DNA from: Acanthochromis polyacanthus
Taxonomy: Eukaryota > Chordata > Actinopteri > Pomacentridae
Length of the DNA: 64,000 bases
Assembly (NCBI RefSeq): GCF_021347895.1
Contig: NC_067121.1
Span: 32,785,974 to 32,849,973, forward strand
Reading direction: 5' to 3'
Shown here: piece by piece, positions 1 to 12,460 of the stretch
Layout of the letters: every line of letters starts with the position of its first letter
Numbering within the stretch: position 1 is the first letter of the stretch
Translations under genes and position numbers: made by a program
Notes under the pieces: generated by a model
What the model saw: the letters and a program-made list of their open reading frames with translations, nothing else
Told to the model about the DNA's origin: nothing
The model's database searches: none

Positions 1-2746
1 GCTCTTCAACACCATCATCTTTTTACCGTTGTGCAATCCTGGGATTTAACCATAGATCTAAGTCGGCTGTATTCATTACATTGTTGTGTAAGATGCTTCT
101 GTTGACATCTTCGGTTCTCATAAGTGCTTATTGGTGCTTCTGTCTGGAGGGTCTGCAGGCAGGAGATGATGCGATCTTGAGTAAGTGCTGCAGTTGAGCC
201 ACAAGACCGGTTCTTATGCGTTGCATGTTCCCTGTGAAGCCACACGGTAGATTTAGAACAGCATCCATTCAGGCTTTACCTTGAGCTCCTGATCCAATTT
301 TTGGTCTTCATCACATGAGAAGAATACAGAATTAAAACAGGAATGGTTGCAGGGCCAGATTTACTGCGTCATTTGCACTCGGCAGCTTTTAAAGTGACAG
401 GGACATTGATGTTTGGCTGGTGTTATTAAATGGATTAAAGAGGGGGATAGTGCCTCGGAAAGGAAACTCCAGTTCAGCTGTTTCCCCGACAGTCGGCATC
501 CACGGCTCAGAGATGTGCTAAACGAGGGAAAATGGAGAAAAAAGTGCACCTTTCTTCACCTCTTTTCACACATGTAGATTTGTTTTGCAAGGCTCCCAGC
601 TCAGGGGAGATCAATCCTTAATTTAGTGGCACATCGAGGCATCTTTAAGAATACAAACTTTATTTGATTATCAGTGTATCATTACAACAACGCAGCTCCT
701 TTCATTCTAAATTACACCTGCAGAGAACTTTTTTCTTTTTATCAGAGTTCGATGTTTGTTCTTTTGTCTCTGCTATCTTTATCTCTGCGCCTAACAGACT
801 GAGGGAATATTCTGACTGAAAATATCTCATCATGGTCGAGGCAATACGTCGTCCAGTGCTGATTTTTTACGTCTGGAAACCCAAAACCTACAAATCCAGT
901 CTGGGAAAGCAAGCAAGCAAGACAGTAAAGAGTAACGAAAGCCTTTAAACCAGCAGACCACTCGCAGATTCTTGACAAAACAACCTTAGAGAGACGAGAA
1001 TGACGCACAATTCTTCCATTGCTCCTCTCCAGACACTCCAGCAATAGAGCCTGTAAGTCTTCCTGCTTCTTAACGTCGCCTTAAAGCTTCTCTTCCATTC
1101 ACTGATGCTTCATCTCATCCAGCCACGCTGACGTCTGCGGGTCAAAGGTCGAAGAATTCTGCAGAAGTAACTCCACAGAAGTGTTTTGTTGCTCTGCTAA
1201 GCGTTCCTCGCAATCAAATTGGCCACATCAGACTATTGTTGTGCAAGCCTGTAATTTGGCATCGGGACGAGATGCTAATCCATTTCACTCTGAATGAGAT
1301 TGCTGGTGGGATGGAATCACAGACACATCACAGTGAATCAGTATTTAGCAGTGTTTTGCCAAATGATCAGAATGCAAACCGACGGCGCTCACAGAAAAAG
1401 CAAACTGGAAGGACGATTATTTAGCCTTTTTTTTTCTGTTTTCACTCCTGGCCTCGGTGCAGTCTTACTGGAGTAGAAATCGCAATCTCATTCAAATCTA
1501 AAGGGACGTGTTTGCCAGCAGGGCCAATGATTCTCCGAGTCAAGTTCAGGGCATCATCAATACAGAGAACACAGTCTCCTGGCTCGCTAACCCTCGCTAA
1601 CTGCCAAGTCTTTTTACAGATACACTCTACCTCAACAGTTTTTGAATTTCTCCAAGAAATATGCTCATTTATTACAAACAAAAAGAGGAGAAAGAGCCAA
1701 ACAGGAGGGCTAATCGGGTTGAACCGCGTCCCTCTGGTCTGTTCAGTCAACATTACATCAAAGGTGAAGCTGGGAAAAGCTTGGATGAAGGAGCTGAAAG
1801 GCAAAACACAGCAGACATGAAGTATAGTCCAACCAGGACAACTTTTCATCGAGCCTTAAGTATCGATTAGACTTTTGTGTTTAGCAATGTTGATATTTTA
1901 CCATTTTATATTTATTTCATTTTAGAAATTGATCGTACGAGTTGTTATCCCATTTATCTTGTTTGTTTGCTGTTTTATATTTATTGATTTTCAAGCTTTA
2001 TTCTGCTTTCTGCTTTAGTCTTTACTTGTTTCATAATTTCAACTGATGCTGGAAAGTAACGATTTGGCACAAGCTGGTTACTGAATACAAATTTTATGGC
2101 AATTTTTATAATCCGCTACATTAATTAAAGAAAATTAAAAACAGATAATCTAATCTGAGTGTTTTGGGATTACTTCAAAATTAGACATTGAAAATAATGT
2201 TATACTAAAAAAAACATACGTAGCCACAAAATTTTGAGTTTCACAAATATGCTTTTTTCTCTTTCAACATCTCAAAACAATGCCGATAAAATGCACCTAC
2301 AGCTGATTTAATGAAGCACTGGCACAAACCACAGGTGTACTGTAGATATTCTACAATATGTGGAATGCTGTTTCTTTTTTTGGTGTTTTTTGCTCAAAGG
2401 TCATACGAAGAATTTTCCCCAACACAGGAGGAGAATTTACTTCCATTTCAACAGTTGTTTTGACACAAATGTCTTGTAAGTTTTAAGGAAACTATTGAAG
2501 TTTTGCATTTTTGTATTTAAGAAATTTGAATTCGACTTATTAGGCTCCATTAATTGTTTTCGAGTGGGTAAACTAGGCTGAGCAGGAGGTCGACGACAAC
2601 ACTTATCAGATGCTTAGAATGCAGTCTTTAGGGTCCTCCCCAGACAGTTTGGCCACCAACAACACCTCAAGTCATCCCTCACTTGTGAGTTTCACAAATC
2701 TTGGTTCAACAAGAAGCCATTAGCCGTGTGAGTTACAGGAGAGAAT
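1..2746. other. Intergenic, no gene recognised
   Basis: Short open frames on both strands overlap each other and none shows a recognisable domain or exon-like boundaries. The segment 1870-2530 is A/T-rich with no clear structure. Confidence 0.6.
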
Positions 2747-2955
2747 ACACACGTGGACAAAATTGTTGGTACCCCTCAGTTAAAGAAGGAAAAACCCACA
2801 ATTCTCACTGAAATCACTTGAAACTCACAAAAGTAACAATAAATAAAAATTTATTGAAAATTAAATAATCAAAAACAGCCATTACTTTTGAATTGTTGAT
2901 TAACATAATTATTTTAAAAAACAAACTAATGAAACAGGCCTGGACAACAAGGTTT
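2747..2955 (+). mobile_element. Tc1/mariner-like terminal fragment
   Basis: Starts ACACGTGGACAAAATTGTTG, continues with the GGTACCCCTC motif and includes CTTGAAACTCACAAAAGTAA and a GGCCTGGACAACAAGG end. I recognise this as the terminal-repeat end of a fish Tc1-like family whose ends carry TGGACAAAA-TTGGTACCCCT. No transposase and no matching opposite end were found nearby, so it is a solo end or truncated copy. Confidence 0.6.
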
Positions 2956-2999
2956 AAAAAAAAAGACGGATTTTTACCAAAAGGGTCTTTAGGTTATTT

Positions 3000-3230
3000 A
3001 TACAGTCTGATATTTTAAATTTAAGTCATTATCTTGGTATACAGTCACTGATGCTTCAATATTTTTCATCTAATTTTGTTGTTGGAGATGGAGTGAAATC
3101 AGTCCTTTTACTTAAATATTTTGCTGCTAATATTTAGAACTTTTAAGTGTGATGGAGTAAATTTGCATTGTTGCACTGGTACTTTTACTGAAGTAAAAGA
3201 TCTATACTTCTTCCTGTTAACCCTTTGATG
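3000..3230. repeat. Dispersed teleost repeat (TTTTACTTAAGTAAA-type) and flank
   Basis: Contains GGTACTTTTACTGAAGTAAA followed by a TCTATACTTCTTCC tail. A related segment at 9690-9905 ends AAAGGATCTGAATACTTCTT. Both resemble a common fish repeat. Boundaries are approximate and the class is unknown. Confidence 0.4.
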
Positions 3231-4216
3231 CACAACATGAGTCAAAAGTAACCCAAATCCAATGGAAAATGGGTATCTACCGGCCCGAACTGTGTATCAG
3301 AGGGTTAAAACATAAGGTCTAATCTCTTCCAGCGTCTCCCAACATACAGTCTTGAATCTTTGTTAGCTACTACTTGAAACTTCAACTGTTTTACCATATA
3401 AGTGTGCCTGACTGGCCGTTGTGCTCAGAAGCCAAATTGACCTGATCTAATAGCGCTTCAAGCTGTTTGACGATTCCTCTGCTGTTTATTTTTATTAGGC
3501 ATTAACATTTAAAGTCCGGCTGTAGGCAACAGTGTCGTGGCATTTTCATTTCCATTAATGTACTTCTGCTAAATGTTGTCCGCTTCGGGCTTTTTCAGAT
3601 GGCTTTCACAGAATCTTCTTGGCCAGGCCATGAGTGAGTTTAATGGTCCTCTTTGGGTATTGGATGGGTTGATGGTTTATTGGAAACGCGCCTTACAACA
3701 CGTCCGATGCTTTAATTCCACCTCTTAGCTGACTGTGCCGGGATTACAGTGAAATTACAATGAAGTGGGTGAGGACATAGGTGGCTCCAGCAGGTATATT
3801 CAGGCCAGGCACCCTGTGCAGGGGTCGGTCCATGTCAGGCAATTATTAAAAACAAAATACACACGACCTTTATGTAACACCTTCTTGAAAGGTTAGGAAA
3901 ATGCCACATATCTCACCTACAATTAATCACACCAACTACATTGTGCTGAGCCTCTCTAGGATAAGGACCACAGAGGAATTGACCCTGGTCCTTGACTAAA
4001 GGCCTGTCAAACTGTGGATACACACCGTCGTGCTATTAGTGGGCACACACACCTATATATGCTTCCCTATGGGTTCTTCTTTAATGTGTGGTTAGTGTTA
4101 GATTAGACTGTGGGTACTTAAGTAGCATATTACCATAAGAGCTAGTCTGTATACGTGAAAAGACCCTGTTAAAGTCAGTGATAGATTTTAAACACAATCA
4201 AAGTGAAAATAATTTT
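3231..4216. other. Intergenic, nothing recognised
   Basis: No coherent coding frame and no repeat recognised on either strand. Confidence 0.5.
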
Positions 4217-4433
4217 TATTCTCAGGGCTGCACAGTGGATCAGTGGTGAGCACTTTCATCTTGCTGCTAGAAGATGTCTGGTTCGTGTCTCGGCCTTTCC
4301 AGGATCTTTCTGCATGGAGTTTGCATGTTCTCCATGTGCATGTGTGGGTTTTCTCCAGGTGCTCCGGCTTCCTCCCTCGACCCTAATGAGGATTAAGCGG
4401 TGTATAGCTAATGGATGGATGGATGTTGTCATT
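4217..4433 (+). mobile_element. LINE-mobilised repeat with (ATGG)n tail
   Basis: Begins GGCTGCACAGTGGATCAGTG and contains GGAGTTTGCATGTTCTCC and GTGGGTTTTCTCCAGG, ending with an (ATGG)n tail. This is a very common percomorph repeat and has a tRNA-like head. An antisense relative with target-site duplications is at 11573-11658. Confidence 0.6.
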
Positions 4434-4467
4434 GATAGACTAGATTAGTCAGTTAGTCAGTGTTGGC

Positions 4468-4665
4468 AGCATTGTTCTTTTTGCGTTTGCTCTTGTAAGC
4501 ACCTCTTCATTGGTTACTCTTTCTACCCACGATATCTTTAGCATTCTTCGTAGGAGCCACACTTCTGTTGTCTTGTCGGCATATTGTCCACGTTTCACAT
4601 CCATATAGCAAAACTGACCAGATGTAGCATCTGAGGACTGAGTTTTGTCTGCATACTGGTGTGTG
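4468..4665 (-). pseudogene. LINE reverse transcriptase C-terminal remnant
   Basis: Translated on the minus strand in shifting frames it gives LLYGCETWTI, then RRMLKISWVERVTNEEVL. These are typical of the region after the reverse transcriptase domain in non-LTR elements (LLYGCETWT...RRMLRISWTD). Frame changes show it is dead. The clade cannot be fixed from this piece. Confidence 0.55.
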
Positions 4666-4699
4666 TGTATTCATGATGTGTATTCAGGTTAACCTAGAG

Positions 4700-7690
4700 C
4701 CACCTTTACAACAGAGAAAACTCTTGACTTTTGGCTGATTATACCTTCTTATCCATTACTCTCCATAGTAAACCCTCTGGTATTTGCCATGTTTCATGTT
4801 GTATGGAGGTGAACACAATGAAAGAAGCAGAAGCTGCTGATCAGTCACGTGAGTTAAATGCTCTCTGTGTCAGAACATACTTAAAAATGGTGTTTCCATC
4901 TCACACGATGTAAAATTTAGGATGTTTTTTTCAGATTTTGCTGTTTCCCATTACTTTCTCTAATGTCTCTAGTGTCACTTTAAATCCACTTACATAAGAA
5001 ACAGGTCAAAGAGCTGAAATGTCTTTGGAATGACATGCAAATGGGATCATATTCTTAGAAAGTACTCCTCATGCCATAGAGACCTGGTGCTGGAGGAAGC
5101 AGAAGAGGAGGAATATCATTAGGTCTGTTATCCAGGCCTGTCCAGTTAACACAAGTCAGAGTGGGTCAGATGATTACAGTGTTAATTGTTATGCTGTCCT
5201 CCAAACCCACACCACCTCCAACGGGTTAAGCCTCCACACCTCCAGCAGTCTGACTCCACACAAATGTCACTCACCCCTGGTGATATGTTGGTATAATACC
5301 GAGGAGCAGCGGGACTGTCGACTCCCAGATCACAACAACCAATCAAGCAGCAAAACAACTCGGAAACAGTAAACAAACTATTAAGACAATTAACCCAGAT
5401 GTAAAACTTTCAGAGTCACTAGTGGCTGTTTGGCTGCTTCACTAACTTCCTTAATAGTCTTAATTTGTATGTATTCATGGGCTGCCTTCAGTGTGGCCAA
5501 TAAAGCTTCCAGAGGGAGTTAATTCATATCCACAGCATCCTACAGCAGCTACTGATGTCACCTCACTGGTCATATCTCGTAGCCTTGAATAGCTTTGATT
5601 TGCGCAAACAACACAAGAAATGAGCGATATTCTAATACAATCAAGCTTTGACCTCTTTTTATTGTGTTTTTATCTCCTATTTAGAAACCTTGACGACTCC
5701 CCAGTTGAGCCTCGGGGCAAATATCAAGAAGAATGTGTAAATAGCTCCGTGTTCATTGCTTTTTCATTACATGGTTTAAGCGCTAATTTTCCCCTTGGAT
5801 GCATGCCAGGCAGTAATTTGCTTATGGATATGTGTTGGAGTCACACTCGGATCGAAGCGGCACAGGAGGAGCTCATTGACTGCCATCGGTGGGTCTAACA
5901 GCACTCCCCTGTGGTGACACTGTAGAGTTACAGTTTTATTCCATAGTAAGGCTGTCTGACATTCTGCCCTGCACCCATCATGTACTTACATTTATATATA
6001 TATATGTATACATAATGTATGCTTTCTATCTTGTACACAATCAGGGCCCAGGTGAATGTATAAATATGCGGCTTTACTTCAGGTCATGTTTTCCTGACTT
6101 ACAGCTGAAGAAATGTACGCTGCTCTGAACTGAACACTACCTCTGATATGCACCAGATCTAAATCATCATCCAGAGACATCTTCATAAACACATCCTTCC
6201 TCTGTGATTGCTACCTAAACTGTTTTTTAGTAGGATGTGCTCCTGGTTTCACTACAGAATCGCTCTGTGCAATTTTAGTTTGGGGCAAAAAGTCATCAGC
6301 GCTCAAAAAAAATAAATAACTGGATGTTTTTTTACGCCTTCTCTGTGCAAGTCATTTAAAAGATGTGCCATCAATGTTTAGATAGACAGATTTCACAAGT
6401 CCCCGGGCTGGAAAACATAGATTAGTCTGGGAAATAAATGAAAACAAATAAAAGATGCATACAGCCACTTGCAGAAAGGCAATTCCAACTGCGAGCGCAT
6501 TTGTTGTAATTTTGAGGTGCTTCGCTGCCACACAGAGGATGAGCTGTGATTTGAATAGTTTATGAGGCTGTGTTTCCATTTGTAAATGACAGACCTCTCA
6601 TGGCACTGCAGAGATCGCCGAGTGAATTAAAATGGACTTTTCCGGGTGAGAGTGGCTCATACTTCAAGCATTGTTGGGAATGTGCCCTCACGTGACCGTG
6701 TGTGGTGCTGAGACCATCACAAAACCCTTTTATCGACTTATATAAAAACAACATAAAACTCAGTTTGTATCTCAAGTCAAAAACAGAAAGTATTCCTGAC
6801 TAAACAGGAAATAACAACCCTGCAATAAATAGATTTTATGGCCCTTAAAAGCAGCGAAAACAAGCCGTACACACAACATCAGCATATCATCTGCTTCAAT
6901 CACTCAATCAGATTTTACATGTGCAGCACTTTTGAAATAAATAATGCAAGACAAAGTGCTTCACTGGACAAAAGCGAACAATCAAACAAAAAAAACAACC
7001 TATAAACCCCTAAACATTATGTTATAAGTGACGGACTCAATAAAACCACAGACTGAAGTGAGGAAACACTCAGAAATAAATGAGATGTGGACACATGAGA
7101 GGCTGGACAAGTCAGAACAGCAAATAAGTCATAAATGACAGATAAAATACAGTGTGGAACTGAATTAATAAAATCAGTGAAAAGCCAGATTAGTCTTGAG
7201 TTTGCTTTTAAAAATATTAATATTGAACACGTAGTTATCATGGAGCACAATAATAATAAAAATAAAAGGACATTCCCAGAAGGTCTGAGGGTTCTGGAGG
7301 TTCAGTTGGTTAAAAACAAATCAAACCACTGAAAGGATCTTAAAGTACCATGCTCCTTTAGAGCAGTTACATGAAAGCTTTACATTTCCTCAGAATGTCT
7401 TTTTAAGCTCAAAACACCACAAATATTGTTAATTTCACCATAAATGCAACACTCCTGGTTTTAGCCTGTTATAAACTTGCTGTATAGATGTCTAGCTTCA
7501 CCACCTTCAGGAAGAAAACTCTCTCTGTGCCTGTGATTGACAACATGGCCGACACTCTGTCTAACTTTCTCTCTGAGTTATCATTTGATAGCTCTGGCGA
7601 TATTGTAAAAGTTGGAGCGCAGATATCGTTTCTAACTCATTGGTTTGGTGAGCTTGCTAGATAATGCTGCAGTTTTTAAAACCAGTGACC
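4700..7690. other. Intergenic, nothing clear
   Basis: Includes a short AT dinucleotide run near 5993-6010 and an A-rich stretch near 6985-7270 that may be an old repeat. No gene recognised. Confidence 0.5.
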
Positions 7691-7699
7691 AGGGATTAT

Positions 7700-7843
7700 A
7701 TATCTCATCTGGCCTTGGAACACCTCAGGATCCCCCAGGAAGAGCTGGAAAGCGTTGCTGGGGGGAGGGATGTCTGGAACGGTCTGTTTCGCTGCTGCCT
7801 CCGCGACCCAGCCCCGGATAAGCGGAAGAAAATGGATGGTTTC
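7700..7843 (+). mobile_element. LINE 3' end fragment
   Basis: The plus strand reads CTCAGGATCCCCCAGGAAGA, then GAGCTGGAAAGCGTTGCTGG, ending in GGAAGAAAATGGATGG. In frame it gives RIPQEELESVAGGRDVW and DKRKKMDG. A 9456-9561 copy on the other strand shares the last 100 bp and has a longer ATGG tail, so this is the 3' terminus of a non-LTR element. Clade not certain (L2/Rex-like suspected). Confidence 0.65.
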
Positions 7844-7849
7844 ATTTCA

Positions 7850-9440
7850 GTTTTTAAGTGTCCACTATCTCTAGATGTGGCTCAGCTTTACAATGCCCAA
7901 TAACACTAGGACCTTTCTGATTTTAGTGGTGACAATACAGTCAAAAATAATACTCCACTGGATCTTTGGTTCCTCTAATATAAGTGTTAAATAACAAATT
8001 TTCCCCATATGGAACCTTTAAAATCTAAAGCAAACAGGTAGCCAGTGTTCCAGTGCTGAGGCTTGAAAATTGGTGTAACTTCTCTCCTTAGCTAACACAC
8101 ATGCAGCTCAGTTTTGAACAGATGTAGTTGAGATACAACATTAACACATCATTCCTGCAGGCGGTAAAGACGTGTTGTAGTGTCGCTGTATTGGTTTGAG
8201 AGAGAAACGGCCACACTCTGGTAATGTTCTTTAAACGATAAAGCACATTAGCTATATTATACATTGATTTCTAGTAGTTACCTATTCACACATGGAGCAG
8301 AGCAACATTAGCATTCACATGGAGTCACGTCTCTGGGCACCTGATGAATGAAGTCTGAATAAGGAACTGGATGTGTTTGGTCTCATCAGCTCCGGAGGGA
8401 AATACATGTCTGTTTACCTGCTAAATACGCCACCACTCGCTAACTTTGTCTGTCTGCCATTTGGTGCTGCTTGTCTTTTTGGAGTTTCTCTCTTCTGGAA
8501 GCAGCTGCTTGCCGGTGACACTGATGAGAGCGTTGAGTGATCAAAACATGAAAGCTGTGGGATTTTAAAACCGGAAACAATGAGCTGAAAGAGGCTGAAA
8601 GTCTCCCTGTAGAGCTGCAGAGTCTGGTGATAAGTCTCTGCAGGTTTATCGCTCACACTATCTAACGGCTCCCTGTGTTCAAGTAATTATTACACAGAAA
8701 GTTGGGAAAATGGATTCCATCTTGGAATACCGCAGGCTGCAACCAATTATTATTTATCTGTACATCAGCGTATTGAAAAACCAGTCATTGGTGGACATAT
8801 TTTACGTCTGAAAAACCCAAAGATGTTGAGTTTACTATCATAGAAAAACAGCAAATATTCACGTTTAAGAAGAGGGGATCACAGATTTTCACCTAAAAAT
8901 GGCTCAAACCATTATCTTAATCAAGTATTAACACGATTGCCGACTAATGATCTGTCAGCTGAGTAATCAATGAATCATTTCAGATCTGGAGGGCTGCTTA
9001 ACTGAAGAAATGATGAAGTAGACACGTATAATGGGGCGAAGAAGGGTCTTTAAACATTTTTTGTGTGTGCTGGAATCCCTTAGACAGGGTTTGCAGGCCA
9101 GAGTTTGATCAGATTTGATTGATAACATGAGCTAAGAGCCACAAATATGATCAGATTTTGATATGAAAGTTGCTATATCTCACTTTCTCCATTTTATGCT
9201 ACCTTGTATTTCTGCTTCACTACATTTTTATGAGCAGAAACATTGCCCTTTTCTTCTCTACTACATTCAGGAGCCCAAGTTATTTTTAAGTTGAAGATTT
9301 AACAGAATGGACAATACAACACGCTTTAAATTCAACACATTGGAAAGAATGAAACCAGTGTTTTTCGACCTTTTGGTTTCTTATTAACAGCAGAGTCCAG
9401 TATGGTCACATGCTCACATAGTTTCATTTCAATAAAAGTC
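7850..9440. other. Intergenic, probable old repeat at 8330-8690
   Basis: Around 8550-8660 the text AAACAATGAGCTGAAAGAGG, then GCAGAGTCTGGTGATAA, resembles a widespread fish repeat whose class I cannot name. Nothing coding was recognised. Confidence 0.35.
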
Positions 9441-9455
9441 CACATGATAAACATC

Positions 9456-9561
9456 CATCCATCCATCCATCCATCCATCTTCTTCCGTTTATCCGGGCCC
9501 GGGTCGCGGAGGCAGCAGGCGAAGCAGGTCGTTCCAGACGTCCCTCCCCTCAGCAACGCTT
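9456..9561 (-). mobile_element. 5'-truncated LINE insertion with target-site duplication
   Basis: Minus-strand copy of the 3' end also seen at 7700-7843, with an (ATGG)n tail at about 9453-9480. It is flanked by an 11-bp direct repeat TGATAAACATC at 9445-9455 and 9562-9572. Short length, 3' tail and TSD are the marks of target-primed reverse transcription. Confidence 0.75.
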
Positions 9562-9572
9562 TGATAAACATC

Positions 9573-11572
9573 TCAGCAAAAATCAAAGAATAGAAAAACT
9601 GTCAAAAGACTGAAAATCCTTCAGATTTATGTTCTGTCCTTGTCTGTTCAAACTGGCTCCACCTGCAGCAGCTACAACAGAAAAATGCTGCTAATACACT
9701 GATGCTTCACTATTTTGAAGTTAATGATGCCTTATATAATAAAAATAGGGGGACAAATGTAGGAGTTTTATTGTTTAACTAGAGTTTTTCCTGCTAAAGC
9801 GTATGTAGTGCTTTTCATGCAGAATTTTGTTTGTAATGGAGTACTTTTTGTTTTTTTTCTGCTGTATTTATACCCAAATAAAGGATCTGAATACTTCTTC
9901 CACCTTTGCTAAATCCTCATTGGTTCACTGAGCCCAACCCACCTCACAGTAAAGTAAAGCTCAGAACAAAACAGACAGAAATCAGATAAAATCTCACGTC
10001 TTTCAACTTTGGAAGAAATAAGCGACTATAAAGGAAATCACTGATCACATTAGGAAGGTGATTGAGGTGGGGAAAGCTGTTAGGGTCTTTAATAATGGCA
10101 CTTATCTTCATCATATTCACTGATCTTAACAAACAAGACCACAGGGCTTATGTGACCACCGAGAAAATGCCTGTTATAAATCACAGCTAATGTGGCCTGT
10201 AGGCTTAAATCACAGGGTATGATTTACAGCTCGTCTACGTACAGTATTTGCAACAACCGCCGCCTCCAACCATTGATTCTTCAGTTTGCATTCCAATGTA
10301 CAAGAGATAATCAAACATAGAGTGAGTTCTAAAGCCCTGAAGGCACATTTGGTGTGTGCTACGTCATGACACACGTCCCAGTCTCCCCTCACATGTTTCA
10401 CTGACAGTCCAAACGATGTCAGCTTTAAAAGGCTCCGGCCATCAGCTGCCTCATTTATCAAAAGTTTCACAAAGTCAACCAAAGCTAGCGTTGTCCCCCC
10501 TCCTCCTCCCAGCGTTAGGACCAGTTTGAGGGGAGATCGGTCACTCGGATGCAGACCCTCTAGCTGTGACGACGGGAGAGGAGCAGCGAGGAGTCAATGA
10601 TGCTGGGGGTGTAAATGGTCAGTGGAAGGGTGGAGAGGATGACAAGGACAGAGGGGAAGAGTGGGCAGGCTAAAAAAAGAGAATGTAAGAAGGAAAGTCA
10701 AGGGGGTGAGATAAGAAGACTGAGTAAAGGTGGGCTGAGGAGAGAACGGGGCTAATTGAAGAGCAGAGACTCGGAGCGTAGAAACAGGGCTAATGGCTGA
10801 GCCCACAGTTGGTCAGGAGGACTCATAAATAAACGTGTGACAGCGATAAATATAGTATGACAGGTAATCAGCACAGTTACCCACATTCCCCCTAGCTACA
10901 GGGACGGTGCTGGTGAAAGCGGCCACAGGACGCTGGGACTGCCCAGTGTCTCACCCACCCTGACTGATGAGCCGCTGATTGAAGCTCAGCGTTACCAAAA
11001 AAATCCCTGCGAGAGAACAAACTCAATGCAGTGAAGGCATCAGAAAATGGAGACAACCTCTGACCTGCACCGCATGAGGCGAACGCCGAGGGATCGAAGG
11101 CGGCGGCGATGGGATCTATCAATCACCTGCTGTGGAGACATGTTGGTTGTTATATGAGGTGAGGGTGATCAAGCCCATCAGGGTTTAAGAAATGATATAA
11201 GGTGCAGTGTTTCTGAGCTGCCTCATGGGCAAAGAGAACAATATCTTGTCGGGAGTGCCTTTGACAGAATTTTAAATTCCTGCTGATGGTGAGAAAATAG
11301 TTCACGTCTGGAATAAAGAATGACAAAACAGGAGGGTGAAAGTTCTGTTAAACCAAAGTGAAGTAAAAAGTAAAGCAGCAATGCAGAGTTTTCAGTTACA
11401 AAATCATAAACAGGACACATTTCCACAATAATGAAGCTAATGTTAAGCTGATTTCTGGATTATTTTCTCCAAGCAAACAGACTGAAATTGTGTAAAAATT
11501 CACTCAAATTGAAGTAGAAAGACACACGTTTATGTGTACTTGTTAAGGCACAGATAGAATCTACCAAACATC
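9573..11572. other. Intergenic, no gene recognised
   Basis: A relative of the 3000-3230 repeat lies at about 9690-9905. GC content rises around 10490-11120, but none of the open frames there shows a recognisable domain. Confidence 0.45.
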
Positions 11573-11658
11573 CATCATCCATACACCGCTTCATCCTCAT
11601 TAGGGTTGCAGACAATTTAGAATGACCAATTACCCTCAGCATGTCTTTAGACTGTGGG
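11573..11658 (-). mobile_element. Short antisense copy of the (ATGG)n-tailed repeat with TSD
   Basis: Reads as the reverse complement of a copy with GTCTAAAGACATGCTGAGGG, then TAATTGGTCATTCTAAATTG and a tail of CATCC units. It is flanked by near-identical repeats ATCTACCAAACATC (11559-11572) and ATCTACCAACATC (11659-11671). Confidence 0.6.
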
Positions 11659-11834
11659 ATCTACCAACATCATGAAGAAAAACTCAAGAAATGCATTCTA
11701 TTTCAGAACCAATCATATGATAAAATTTGATAGTGGTTCCAAAGTCACAGGGTTTTATTATACAGGATTAAACATACCTAAGTAAAATACTCATCAAAGC
11801 ATAACTTAACACAAAAATTCTATTCACTTTAGCA

Positions 11835-12460
11835 TTCAGTTCAGTTTTATTTATGTAGTTCTCAACATATGTGAGCTCAAAGCACTCCACATGGTGAGGT
11901 AAAGATGCTACAACATGCAGACAGGGAAATCCAAAGTTTCTTTTGGACTCCATTTGAGCAGCATTGAAGAGATAAAGCTCCCCCTCACACGAAAGAGAAG
12001 AAAACCTGCAGCAGAACCAAGATCAGGGACGGAAGCCGTCTGCCTCGACCAGGTGGAGTGAGGATAAAGAGGAGAGAGAACCAACAAACAACACGTAAGA
12101 GAACAATGAACGACTTAGATGTCAGAGAGGCTTTGAGCTGCAGATCTAGAGAAGGAGAGAGAAAGAGAAGAGCTGGGACGAGGCGCTCAGTGCATCATGG
12201 GAAGTCCTCCAGCACTCTAAATCTATATCAACATAACTAAGAGACTAAGAGATAATGAAATCTGTTTAATTAAAGTACTGAGAGTGACTGTAATCTATCA
12301 TTTCTATCTCTAGAGGTACTGTTCTGCTGCCAGTATAACCCAGGAAGAGAAAAAAAAAAAGAGCAGAGGAAGTTCTACAATCAGCTGAAGAACCTGCTGA
12401 GGAGGCTCTTTTAGAAAAGCAGGACAAGAATTACCCCTGAGTTTAAGGTGGAGTCTCACC
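11835..12460 (+). repeat. Dispersed teleost repeat (TTTTATTTATGTAG ... GTCTGCCTCGACCAG family)
   Basis: Shows a TTCAGTTTTATTTATGTAGT start, AAACCTGCAGCAGAACCAAG, CGTCTGCCTCGACCAGGTGG and GAGAACAATGAACGACTTAG. Together these match a high-copy fish repeat I recognise, but I cannot assign its class. The 3' limit is uncertain. Confidence 0.5.

Noticed and set aside
1442..1849. 135-codon minus-strand frame near the left edge
   Set aside because: Overlaps open frames on the other strand, lacks motifs and exon boundaries.
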